A stretch of DNA of 20,997 nucleotides, from contig JADDMT010000271.1 in assembly GCA_021401465.1 (NCBI GenBank), forward strand, positions 1 through 20,997, in the 5' to 3' direction. Below the pieces are notes generated by a model. That model had not been told where the DNA came from. It was given only the letters and a program-made list of their open reading frames with translations, and did no database searches. The DNA is from Teratosphaeria epicoccoides (Eukaryota; Ascomycota; Dothideomycetes; Mycosphaerellales; Teratosphaeriaceae). Below are positions 8,197 through 18,435 of the stretch, in pieces (the stretch's first letter is position 1; every line of letters starts with the position of its first letter). The translations under genes and the position numbers were made by a program.

Positions 8197-9547
8197 GAGT
8201 AGAACGGCTAGGAGCCTAAGGGAGTACGAGCTGTTTCCCCGCGTTTTGCGTCTGGATTTAGACGGAGCCGCCTAGAAGGCAGTAGTGTCGCGAGCAAATC
8301 CCCCTGCTAATAGCTCTCTAGCTTAAAAGACTAGGCCCCTGACAATTCTTGTATAGTGTTGTAACTCTACTTCGCTCAGAAACTACTTCTCTTCAATTTT
8401 GCGATCAAAAAACCCCCCCCCTTACTAGCTGTTTTCTAGCGCATAATAGCTAGCTACTAGCTATTCCTACGCGGTCCCTAAACTCTACTACTCTGCTAAA
8501 TCTACTTTACTTCACTTCACTTCACTTCACTTCTATCCTAGCAGTCCGAGCCCTTAAGGAGGCGCTCCTAGGCCTATGCTAGCATGTCTGTCGTTATATA
8601 AAAAAGTCGCTGTTAATACTACTCTTGCTTCCTTTCTCTTACATGCTTACTTACATAGTAAGCCCCCTCCCCCCTAATTCTCCGAACCTCTTTTCTTAGA
8701 GTCCGGGCAATACTAACAGGGGTTAGATGGCGCCTACTATCTACTATGTTAACTGCGCCCTCTAGGGCGTAGATTACGTCCCCTAATTAGTATGTCTTAG
8801 GTTCCTTACTATTCCGCTCGGCCTACGCTAACTTATCTAGTCTACCCGAGCTTGTGCCTACAGGAGATACGCAAGCAAGCGCCTAAACTACAAGGCCCTG
8901 TATGTTCTACTTAGTGTCTAGGTGAAACGTCCCGCTAACCTAGCTAGCCCCTCCCTTACCTATGTGTCCTACGCCTCCTAGACACGCTCTTAGGACGCTA
9001 ACAGGTATAACCCTAATCCTAGTCATTTTTGCACGGCTAACATAGCGATAGGGCCGCTGCCTATAGCGACCTGTTAAAGGTCCTTAAGGCCTAGAAGGCC
9101 TTAGGGCCTTTGCAATTAGCGGGCCTACTATCCGGGTATTTCCTACTAGTCCCCCTTATGATTACTCCGCTAACTCTTGTGTAGCGTCGTGGCCTAGGAG
9201 GTCACGGACACTATCGCCGCCGCTGTCACCTAGCAGGGCTACCTGTAAGTTTATCCTGTACTCTATGTGTTTCTATACGCTAACCCTTTAAAAGGTCTAG
9301 GGGCGTTCTACTAGCGCTCGCCTAAGGTAGGTAGCAGGAGAACGTTACTAGCGAGGGCGAGAGCCCTCGTCAGGCTAAGCCTAGCGCCGCTACTCGGGGC
9401 CCGGCCGAAAGGCCAGGGAGCCTGACAGTAGCCCGGGCAATAGGTCTAGGGGGTCTGGCAAGAGGGCTAGCCCCGCTAGCGGGATTCCTAGTAACAATCC
9501 CGCGTGATTATCGCTAGGGTCCCTGTTCTTAGTGCGGATTCCTGCTG
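8197..9547 (-). other. Family 3 3' internal region, possible convergent accessory gene
   Basis: This lies between the end of pol and the polypurine tract of family 3. On the plus strand, one frame from about 8728 to a TGA at 9505-9507 has roughly 15 stops, mostly TAG or TAA of RIP type, and none over about 60 codons at 9107-9290. Its translation is rich in Pro, Ser and Arg, ending in SPASGIPSNNPA. The position and orientation match the accessory genes of families 1 and 2, but the frame is not clearly better than its neighbours. I do not recognise a domain. Poly-C and poly-T runs (8403-8419, 9555-9565) also occur. Confidence 0.3.
8509..8533 (+). repeat. (ACTTC)5 microsatellite
   Basis: There are five perfect ACTTC units, preceded by one degenerate unit, inside the family 3 internal region. 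Confidence 0.9.
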
Positions 9548-10619
9548 CTAGGGGTTTTTTTTTCTTTTGTTATATACATAGTTAACTAATGTCAAATTTT
9601 TCCCCTTGACTATGTCCTTCTTAAAACACCTGTATTCCTTGTTTAAAACGCTAGGCTCCTCTTTCTAAGATCTACGTCTTCCTTCCTTCTTACCCTTGTC
9701 CTACCTCTCCCTAGGTCCGCCTGCGCTTTCCGTACTTCCCTAAGTCTGTTCAAAGCAGTCTATTACCTTAGTGTCTATCAGGTTTTCTAGGGGCTCCTAC
9801 ATAGGGTCGTAGTACCCTGACTATTTTACTAGGACCTTGCGCCCTTATCCCCTCCTCCTATTCCTTGCGCAAAGTATCTCCTCTACTAAATATTCCTCGT
9901 GCGAGTCGAATAGCACGGGGTCTAGCTGTTCGTCATTGTTCTCCTGCCTAGGCATAGGGCCCTTGCCTGCTAGTCTTAGCAGGTTAGTGTAGAACACTAG
10001 GTGTATATTACTTAGGAGCCTAGTCAGACAGATAGAGACTAGTGATATTACCTTAGCTACTATGTACTTCGCGTGCTTTACGTCTAAGCTTTTCTTTAGT
10101 CTCTCTGTAGTGTAGTTCCGTAGATCTAGCTAGACTTTGTTACTAACTTTGTAGGTTAGGGCAGAGTTCTAACATTTATTAGCGGACTCCTCTTATTCCT
10201 ACACGGAAGCTGCCATAGTAGCCTAGCAGATTCCCGTTATGCTCTAGATCTTCTCTACGAACGCCTTTGCCCTCTTAGTAGCTTTTAACAGGCTAGGCTC
10301 CTTAGCGTCCTTAGCTAAAGGCATAGGGCCCTATGCTTTGTAGCTATAGGTAGTAAAGAAGGGGCTTATGCTAATCCCTAAGTAGTACCTCCTGTTTAGC
10401 GCTAGTTGTGCTACGGGGAGCTACTGTTTCTAGTCGGATTACTCATAATTAATGAAGTTCTAAAGGTATGCCTATACCTCTTAGTTAAGGCGTTTAGGGC
10501 CTCTGTCTGTTTGTAGGTAGTATGTAGAGCTTAAATACTAGGACACTCCTATTCTTTCACAGAAGGTCCTCTAAAAGGTGCTAGTTTACTTAGTACCCCG
10601 GTCGCTTGTAATAGCCGTT
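9548..10619 (-). pseudogene. pol: Family 3 pol fragment: integrase core end and chromodomain
   Basis: One minus-strand frame with RIP stops. It begins in the integrase core with SDRG (second catalytic Asp at 10603-10601) followed by a GPKRLN motif. There the third catalytic residue is Lys (AAA, 10495-10493) at exactly DD35E spacing, so Glu was lost. A C-terminal domain follows (LTYKVSNKV, LDLRNYTTERLKKSLD, HLVFYTNLLR-like, about 10170-9960). Next is a chromodomain (EEYLVEEIL, then LVK-SGYYDPM-EPLENL, about 9905-9790) and a basic tail. The end is uncertain because the TAG at 9550-9548 may be a mutated CAG. The upstream half of pol is cut at 10619 by the family 1 LTR. Confidence 0.8.
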
Positions 10620-10981
10620 TAATATAGATATATATATACTATATGATATGAAAATATCTCGTAGTATGACAGAGTAATCCGACCTTTTAATAGATATAAG
10701 ATAGCGCTACTTTCTGCTTATCGCAGAGGTAGCGCTAGAGGTGCTTATAACCCCTAACGCCCCTTAATTAGGGAAAGCATGTCCGAGCCTATCCCCGTAG
10801 GGGTATTGTAGGGTTAGCGACGTAGGGGCATCCTACATTAACCATTAATCCTACTTAGACAACATACAGGCTAATATATGTACGAAGGACCCCCTTGCTA
10901 TGTGTAGTAGGGTTACTACATGCTAAGGGCGGACATCAGAACCTATGCAGCTCTAATAGCCCCCTAGTATTAACTATATCA
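10620..10981 (-). repeat. Family 1 3' LTR (copy D), 362 bp
   Basis: Inverted relative to copies A and B, it ends CTATATTA at 10620 and starts TGATATAG at 10981, next to the polypurine tract. It is inserted within the family 3 integrase just upstream of its SDRG motif. Confidence 0.9.
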
Positions 10982-10995
10982 CTGCCCCTCCTCCT
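10982..10995 (-). other. Polypurine tract of family 1 (copy D)
   Basis: AGGAGGAGGGGCAG on the minus strand, directly before the LTR start. Confidence 0.8.
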
Positions 10996-11446
10996 ATGAG
11001 GATGTCCCTAGCCTTACTAAGTAATACACGCGGAACATATAGGGTACGGGATATAGCATGCTTATACTACGTAAGAGTAAATAGGTAGATAGCCTACGTA
11101 ACATGTGTTATGCGTATACCTTAACACCTTCGTAGCGAGTATAGGGTAGAGGCTGCTAACTCGGGCGGGTTTTAATCTGTTACATGTTAGGCGACTTTGC
11201 GACACCTTCGCTTTACATGCAGATCGAGATATTAGGAAACTACGAGTACGTACTTTAGTTAATCTTTAAAATAGTAGGGCGAGAATGCGCGCCGGCCTCG
11301 CCAAGTAGCTTAGCTGTCCCTATTTAGTCGTGACTATAAAGAATGTGTCGTAGAACCTTAGGGGTAGTAGGAATATGCGCGGATGCTCTACGCGTACTAC
11401 TTAAAACAGCAGGAGCGCGCTCCTAGCGCGGGTCTTATCACATTTT

Positions 11447-11466
11447 CATGCTAGTAGACTAGCATG
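11447..11466. promoter_or_regulatory. Inverted repeat upstream of accessory gene
   Basis: Perfect 9-bp arms CATGCTAGT and ACTAGCATG flank AG, about 150 bp upstream of the TATA box. In copy A the matching site (about 725-744) is less symmetric, so part of this symmetry may come from RIP. Confidence 0.3.
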
Positions 11467-11617
11467 AGTACGGTTAGCGCACATGCGTAACAGCCGCATT
11501 ATCTGTTCTTGCATCATTTAGTCCCCTTGTAAGTTAACTAAAGGCAGGTACTCTGCGCATGTAGTTCGAGTTACTAGCTTAACGGTTACGGTAGGCAACA
11601 GGGGGGCTGTTAGAGGG

Positions 11618-11625
11618 TATAAAAA
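11618..11625 (+). promoter_or_regulatory. TATA box of antisense accessory gene (copy D)
   Basis: TATAAAAA on the plus strand, 159 bp upstream of the start-codon position; same surroundings as in copies A-C. Confidence 0.55.
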
Positions 11626-11783
11626 CCTTGTTGCTTTCCTAAACTTCCTGTTCTAAAACACTAACATTAACCTCTGCTTCTACTTCGCTTAGCTCTCGCC
11701 TCGCTGTACCTACGTGTCTAAAGTAGAGCTTCTTCTTCTTTAATTAATTAATTAAGATCAACTAACTACTCATCTTAGTAATA

Positions 11784-13205
11784 ATAGCTTGTATGCTACA
11801 GACTAAGTTTAACGCTAATCGCTCTGCCTACAATTGTCGCTTATGTTAACAATGCCTTGACAACCTTAGCAGCTAGGCTACACACATCTCTCCTCCGCGT
11901 GTTAGTAAGGCGTCCCTTACCCGCGAGGTATGTATAGCTTGTACTAACCGAAGCGTAGCCGAGATCTACGTCGGCTGATTTAATGAGAGTAGTGTCTACT
12001 ACAATTATGTCAACTGTAATAGCAAGCATCAAAAATGCTAAGACCTCCCTAAAGAGGTATATAGCGAGTATAACTAGCTCTGCTGTAACATCGATGACTT
12101 CTAGAGTACGCGCGATAAGGGGGTTGCTAAAGGTACTCCGACTATGAACAGGCTATAGGCTAAGTACCGCAAGGCACTCGCCTACCTACTCGGCGCCCTC
12201 TTATGCTTCACTGCAACTGCTAACTGTTCTTACGGCAGTGTTCGCTTCGACTCTCTACTAACAGGCGAAAAGGTTTATCTAGGTCTAATCGCAGACTTAG
12301 TTTAGAAGATCTTGAAGGTGCTAACTGTTAGGGTTAAGACCTTTGCCATAGTACGCATATAGTGCGGGTACCCTCTAAGTATGAATGCTAACCTTCTCCG
12401 CTAGGCTAACTTTAGCATCGAGAAATATCCGACTAGTCGTTAGCGTTAGCAACTCCAGGCCCTTACCTCTATTAATGATGACTTCGAGACGTAGATAATC
12501 TGTAAGAAGGTTATCAAGTAATTCACCGTTCCCGCTACTAAGGCTAAGCCCTAGCGCTATGCTAAGAGGCAGCCTGCCTCTAAGCTAGTCCTAAGGACTA
12601 AGCTGTAAGTTACTTACTTAAATCTTGTCGCGTGCGTACAGCTAACACATTGTAGTGCTACTGCCTACGCCGCCTCGACGCTACTCTCTAAGAAGAAGAA
12701 GAAGGCCAGGGCTAAAATTAAGGTTAGCGACGAGGAAGCCGAACCTTCCCTACTTACGATCTACACTACGTCCGCTAAGACACTAAGGTACAAGCCTCTA
12801 GGCTAGATCTTTAAGGATAAGGAGGATGATGACGTCTAGGATACCTTTAGTCCTAACGTGATCCCTTCGCGCTATAGTATTGCCATACTAGTTGCGCCTA
12901 AGGGAGACACTAAGTCCGATGATGTAGTTAACACTTATGTTAAGAAGCGCAAGATAATCTCGAGGGCTAAGCGCGACAGCCGTAAGCGCGCCCTAGTCTC
13001 TTCGCCTTCTGATGCTAAGGATGAGGTAGTTATCGCGACTAGGCGTAGTAAGGATGTCGCTAGCTCTCTAGCTACTATAGGCTCTAAAGACGAGCTCCCT
13101 CGTAACCTACTAAAGAAGAAGATGCTAGCCTCTTTTCGTGGCGTTACTACTCCCGTTACTCCTAGTCGCTTCAGGGTGTTTAGTAGACCCCGTACAGGTA
13201 GGTAG
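11784..13205 (+). pseudogene. Family 1 antisense accessory gene (copy D), full length
   Basis: This is the only copy that spans the whole gene. From the mutated start ATA (11784-11786) one frame runs to TAG 13203-13205. After removal of a 51-nt intron it has 457 codons with no frameshift, interrupted by RIP-type stops. Order: a Cys-rich N-terminus (C/H residues as in copy A), a middle part with GVAKGTPTMNRL and KALAYLLGALLC, then a Lys/Arg-rich C-terminal third (SKKKKKARAKIKVSDEEAEP; VKKRKIISRAKRDSRKR). The last 115 codons have no stop. It converges with gag-pol, whose stop is 217 bp away. I know no family for it. A nuclear, nucleic-acid-binding role is an inference from the Cys pattern and basic tail. 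The true end may lie near 13282, where another frame continues. Confidence 0.6.
12605..12655 (+). other. Probable spliceosomal intron in accessory gene
   Basis: A 51-nt segment starts GTAAGT, has GCTAACAC (branch-point type RCTRAC) 15 bases before the end, and ends TGTAG. It contains an in-frame TAA. Removing it joins TKL to ATAYAASTLLS in frame. Size and motifs are typical of filamentous ascomycetes. Confidence 0.6.
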
Positions 13206-13421
13206 TCCCTAGCGTAACCGTAACAAGAAAGACTCTTCTACTTTAGGTTTAGTTAGGAAGCCCTCGACTAGTAGTCGGTAAGCATTAGCTACGAAGCTAA
13301 TCTAAGCATGTCTCTTGTTCTCCTTAGGTTTATTCTAGGTGTGCCTTTAGGCATTAATAATGTATAAGTAGGGTGTTTGCTTCTCGTTATTACTTCGCGC
13401 GTTATGCGCTACATATATGTG

Positions 13422-16400
13422 TTAAGAATTCTGCTCCGAAACTCTTATCTTCCTACAAATCGACCTTCTTAAGCCCTGCTTACGCCTCCTCTGCTCTTCG
13501 AATTCACGAATAGCTTCTAGAGCGTTCTTGTAGTCTTTGGCCGGAACCTATTATGTGTACTTAGGTAGGTATCCTTTCTACTTTACTAGATAGTACATTA
13601 CGCCTTTATACTACATACTATCCTTAATACCCTTGACTTCCTACTCTTCGTTCTCTTGTACTACTAACATTAGGTCTGCAGGCTCTTCGCCCTTACGCTA
13701 TACCTATAGTTCGAGTAGAGATACGTAGAAGACGTCATGCACACAATATGACAATAGCAATAATAGCTAGTATGCCTACGAGCCTATTACGTCGCGTATC
13801 TGGAAGGGTCTGACGAACCTTAGCGTCATCTTCTTACTTGGAAGTTTCAGCTTAAGATTCTTTGTCGATAGTAACACCTTCGTACTAACTACATACTACA
13901 TCGGTTTAGCATAGGCGTTATTATGTTTAATCTGGGATTCTGAGGCCTTTTTCTAGTGTTCTATTAGCACTGAATGTACCTCGCGCATACGCCACGCTAA
14001 TTCCGCGGCAGCTAGCACCCTCTCCTTAGAAGACTCGTCCTAAGGCGGTTCTAGGTGTATTTCTAGATCAAAGCCATAAAGAATCTAAAATGGCGATATG
14101 CGTATAGTAGCATACACGCTATTATTAACTGCAAATTCTGCTATAGGAACTACGTTAGCCTAGGCATCCTAGTGCTTAGCCTAGTAGCACTAAAGGTACT
14201 ACTTAAGAGTCTAGTTCATACGTTTAGTCTAACTATTAGTCTGTAGATAGAATGCTATACTTAGGCGGTACTTAACACGCGCCTTAAACACAAATTCTTG
14301 CTAGTATTTACTATTAAAGACAGAACCTCGATCTAATAGGATACTTCGGGAGACAGTAAAGCGCTATATAACTTTGTCACAAAGTAGTCGCGTAAGCTCG
14401 CTACTTGTACACTTTTTCGTACATAGGATGAAGACATTTATCTTCGAGTATTATTCGACTACTACAAGGACAGCATTAACTACATTACCTCTCTACTTTG
14501 CTAGTAGCAAATTAGTAATAAAATCTATAGTTAAGTCTTGCTATAGTCTCTCTAGTAGTAGGAGCGCCTAAGCATCGCTGTAGGGGCAATAGCGCCGAGA
14601 TTTGCTAATCTAACACATCTAGCAGGATTGGACATAGTTAGAGACATCCTGTTCTAGCGTTAGCTACTAGTATTTACATCCGAGAAGCGCGTTTGTCTTC
14701 TCTGCGCTAAAATGGCCTATAAGTTCATTGTCATGATAAATACAGAGGAGCTATAAACAGAGTACGTAGTTAGCAGGTACGTAGAGCCTATTGTCAAAGT
14801 ACTACAAGTTACCCGACTTAGTCTAGTACTTCGGACCGCCTGTAGTGTCCTAGAGGGCTACGTCCTTATTAATTAACTCCGGTTCTCGCTCTTGCAACCG
14901 CTAAATAAGTCTCGAGACTTCTTTAAAGGGTTCTTTAGACATTACATGCTTACTACATATAAGCTAGTTAACTACCGCACGGATCGAGCTAGACATAGTC
15001 GCTATAACCGCTAGATAGGAGGGTTTGTCGCTAGTAGAGGCTATAAGGCCCTATTAGACCTGTAGTCGACCTACAAGAGGAGCTAACGACAGATCGCTAC
15101 CCTAAACTACAAGCTTCGTTTACAGCGTAGGGAGAAGCTGTCAGTTACCCTACTCCCTAGTGTCGTAGTCTAGTCGTCGCGAAGGACTGTCGGCTAGATT
15201 CGTCTTTCTAGAATGATGCTAGATAACAAAGTTAAAGCTAGTAAGGAAAGTCGCCTACCTTGCTTGCTAACTACTTAGCTCCTTCACGCCCATGAAGCCA
15301 CGAAGGTTATTATAGTTAGTAAGCACCTTAATAGGGTGCGCTACGCCTTCGAGGTAGTGTCGGTACTCCTTAAAGCTGTTAATAATAGCTAAAAGCTCTT
15401 AGTCGTAAGTCTCGTAGTTAAGCTTAGCGCCTTACATCTTCCGCGACTAGAAGGTAATCGGGTACTATTGCGTACTACCTTCATGCGACTAGAGCTGCGA
15501 TACAATTAGGGCTATTACAAATTTCGAAGCATCGGTCTCTATTTAGATCTTCGTAGCAGGGTCAAAGTGCTAAAGTATAGGCGTAGTTTAAAAAGCTGCT
15601 TTAAGTTTAGAGAAAGCTTTGCTCTAAGCCTCCTCCTAAGGCACTATCCCTAGCTTTTTTCCTCTAATTACGCCCTTTGCGAAGGCCGTAAGGGGAGCCA
15701 CAATCTTCGAGTAGGATCGTATGAACCTACGATAGAAGTTAGTAAATCCTAGGAATACCTATACTTCTCGGAGAGTAGTTAGCTACAGCTACTCTGCTAT
15801 TCTAGACACCCTTTAGTCATCTATGATGACTCCTTCTATAGAGACGATGTATCTAAGAAACTTAATCCTATCTGTTAGGAATGAGCACTTCTTTAGGTTC
15901 GTATACAGAGCGAACTTGCGGAGCCGTTTAAGCACTATCCTTAGATGCCGAATATGCTCCTCCTTTAAGTCGGAGTAGACTAGTATATCGTCTAAATATA
16001 CTACGTAGCAGGTGTTAACGAGGCCGGCTAGGGCCCGGTTAATATACGCTTAGAACGTTGCTAGTACGTTAGTTAAGCTAAATAGTATCACTATATACTC
16101 GAAGTGTCTATACTACGTTTAGAACGTAGTCTTCTACTTGTTGCCCTTTTGAATTAGTATCTAGTAGTAGGCGTCCTTCAAGTCAATAGACAAGAAGATA
16201 GCGGCGCGACTAAGGCGGTCAAGCGTCTCGCTAATAAGTAGTAGGAGGTAGCGGTTCTTCTAAGTTACTACGTTAAGGCCCCTATAGTTAACGTATAGGC
16301 GGAGCGTGTTATCCTTCTTCAGGACGAACATAACTAGCGCTCTAGCCTCGCTGTCGCTTCGTCGGATCCACGCGTTCCTTTGCGCCTTGTAGAGGTAGTC

Positions 16401-18386
16401 TCGAAGTCTTTTAAGCTACGATTCCGACATAGGGTACAGAGGTCGATACGGAGGATTGTAACCCTCCTTAAGGTTAATCGCATACTCCGCGTCTACGGCC
16501 TAGGCATAGGCCGCAGCCTCTGTGTCGAAAATATCGGCGTATTCCTCTAACTTAGGCAGAAGGGTAACGTCTTCCTTAACGTTCTATATGCGGACTACAT
16601 ACCTACATTAGACCTTCTTTTTGTCCTTGTAGAAGCTGTGTACATCACGTATCCTTACTGCAGGAACTTCGCCTATAGAGCTATAGAACTAATTGTCGAT
16701 AGCTCTACTTATAACGACTCCCTGCTTGTGGCGCTAAGGGCGGCTAAGCAGGAGCTCCTTATTAGGAACGTCTTTAGCGTAGAAGACTTCGTTAGTCTTG
16801 CGTACTTCTCCTAAGGAGTCCGCGAGTTAGAGGCGCACGTTGTACGCGCCTTAAGCCGCTACGCCTTCGCCTTAAAAGGACTTCATAGTAGGTAGCAGGG
16901 CTCCTAGGATCGGCTTTAAACTAAACTGTATGATTATTTACTAGGGTATCATGTTAACCTCCGCAAGGTCGTCTAACATACAGTCTACTAGCTTAAGCGA
17001 GCCATTAACTCGGACCGCACCGGATAGGCGCTAGGCAGGCCACGAGTCTACACTATCGGTAACAGACAGCTTAGATACCCGTAGTAGCTATTCGGTTGTC
17101 TTAGGCTTGTCCTTTTTTCGCCTCCCCTCTAGGGAGGTTTCAGACACCTTGCTTACCTTTTTCCTATCACTTCGTTTAGGACAGCAAGCCGCCTAGTAGT
17201 CCCTCGCTCTACAGATGTAGTAGCTACTTAGAGGCTTCTCGCTACTGTCTTTAGGCTTAGAGGGCTTGCTCCTCCGGAATGAACTACCGCGTTAGACGTG
17301 ACCCTTAGGGCGCTTGTAATAGCGGCCCTTTAGTAGGTCCTTAGGGCTTAGACGCTTTATATCCTTGCTACCTGATTTTCCATTTCGCTTCAAGGTAATC
17401 TCCATATGTGTCGCAAGGGACACGAGGTCTTGCCGAGTTGTTAGAAGTTTATGAAAACTCATAATCGTGTTCTGAAGATTGTCATCAAGTTTGACAAGTA
17501 GGTGCCGCATGCGTTACGTCTTAGTATAGGGTAGCATCTGTCCCTCGAGTGTAGTAAGGTAGGTAGCGAAGCTAGAGGTTGTTTGTCCCTTCTCCTACTT
17601 AGCCTTCTTATACTTGACAGACATAGTAAGGGCACGGTTCCCTAGATCCTTGACCTAGTTAACATAGAACTAGCAAAAGTCCGCCTATGTATACGTTCTA
17701 TCGTAGACCCGCATAAGGTCATACTGCTTATGCTAATTATTACGAGGTTCCTTATCCTCTTTGAGCTACATCACACTAAAGGCGACTCGTTTGCCCTCTG
17801 TAGAATATCCGCGTAAGTTAAGCACAAAAACTACCTTACACGCCTACAGGAAAGTTCGAGCCTCCTTTAAGGTGTCTCCCTTAAACAGCTTCGGGTTACA
17901 TGCGTTACGACTACCTCCTAGTTAGCCTACCATGGCCCCGAATTCAGGCACTAGACTCGCGGGCACACGCGGAGGGTCTGCGCCTACTAGTAAGTTATCT
18001 TTGTAGGTCCCTAGCGTGAAATCTCGCTAGATATCTTCGTCTACTAGTTCATTAGTACTACTCATGGCGACGTCTTTGTCGTCCTCGCCGTTGTCGCTAC
18101 TAGAAGTAGTACGGCTCTAGCTCTAGTTCGCAAGGCAGTTCGCGACCTAATTAACAATTATGGCTACAAGGGCTAGGTCAATAGTCGGGGTTAGCTGCGG
18201 TCCCTATGCAGGGGGCCTATTACCTTGTCTGCTACGTAATTAGCCTCTAGTAGAACCGTCGCTTAATGTAGTGTCACTCGTAGTAGGTGCTTCTACAGGC
18301 TAGTTACTCGGGCTAGCTTCGCTATCGCAGGCGCTCGGGATAGCGCTCGCTACGCGTTAGTTACGAGTACGTAGTACTCTAGACAT
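13422..18386 (-). pseudogene. gag-pol: Family 1 gag-pol polyprotein, full length but RIP-broken
   Basis: From ATG 18386-18384 to TAA 13424-13422 there is a single frame of 1655 codons with no net frameshift, broken by dozens of TAG stops. Order: acidic N-terminus; gag core (FKGDTLKEARTFL, about residues 150-370); zinc knuckle near 17224-17183 (YYIC....Y....C, two ligands mutated to Tyr); protease motif LDDLAEVNM near 16977, lacking the usual Gly; RT with FLSIDLKDAY and YLDD (15998-15987, residue 797); RNase H with IETDAS and ELLAIINSFKEYRHYL; integrase with H at 14735 and 14714, Asp at 14525 and 14333, and Lys (AAA, 14225-14223) in place of the third acidic residue; chromodomain (GVMYYLVK-KGY, about 13620-13540). 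Gag and pol in one frame fits chromovirus-type fungal elements. Confidence 0.88.
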
Positions 18387-18423
18387 ATTGTAGTATTCTC
18401 TACTAGACTGCAAAGCAGGGGAG

Positions 18424-18432
18424 AGAAAGCAG
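18424..18432 (-). promoter_or_regulatory. Candidate self-priming primer-binding site
   Basis: Three bases after the 5' LTR end the minus strand reads CTGCTTTCT. Its complement AGAAAGCAG occurs in the family 1 LTR 34 bp after the TATA element (1475-1483). I find no tRNA-type site such as TGGTA here. This is the arrangement of Tf1-like self-primed elements. The D/E 5' LTR itself has one RIP change in the match (AGAAAGTAG). Confidence 0.5.
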
Positions 18433-18435
18433 AAC

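Larger units (their letters stand above)
10996..11783 (-). other. Family 1 noncoding region holding accessory promoter (copy D)
   Basis: This is the counterpart of 411-1194. It contains the palindrome AGGAGCGCGCTCCT (11411-11424), a second inverted repeat CATGCTAGT/ACTAGCATG with a 2-base spacer (11447-11466) and the TATA box at 11618-11625. A run of TTAATTAATTAATTAA-like sequence lies in the leader (about 11741-11754). No gene is seen. Confidence 0.6.

Noticed and set aside
9107..9290. GC-rich stretch as an intact host gene
   Set aside because: No start-to-stop frame is intact, stops resume on both sides, and it lies between family 3 pol and its polypurine tract.
14374..14571. 65-codon plus-strand open frame
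   Set aside because: It lies antisense to the family 1 integrase core, whose catalytic motifs are clear on the minus strand.
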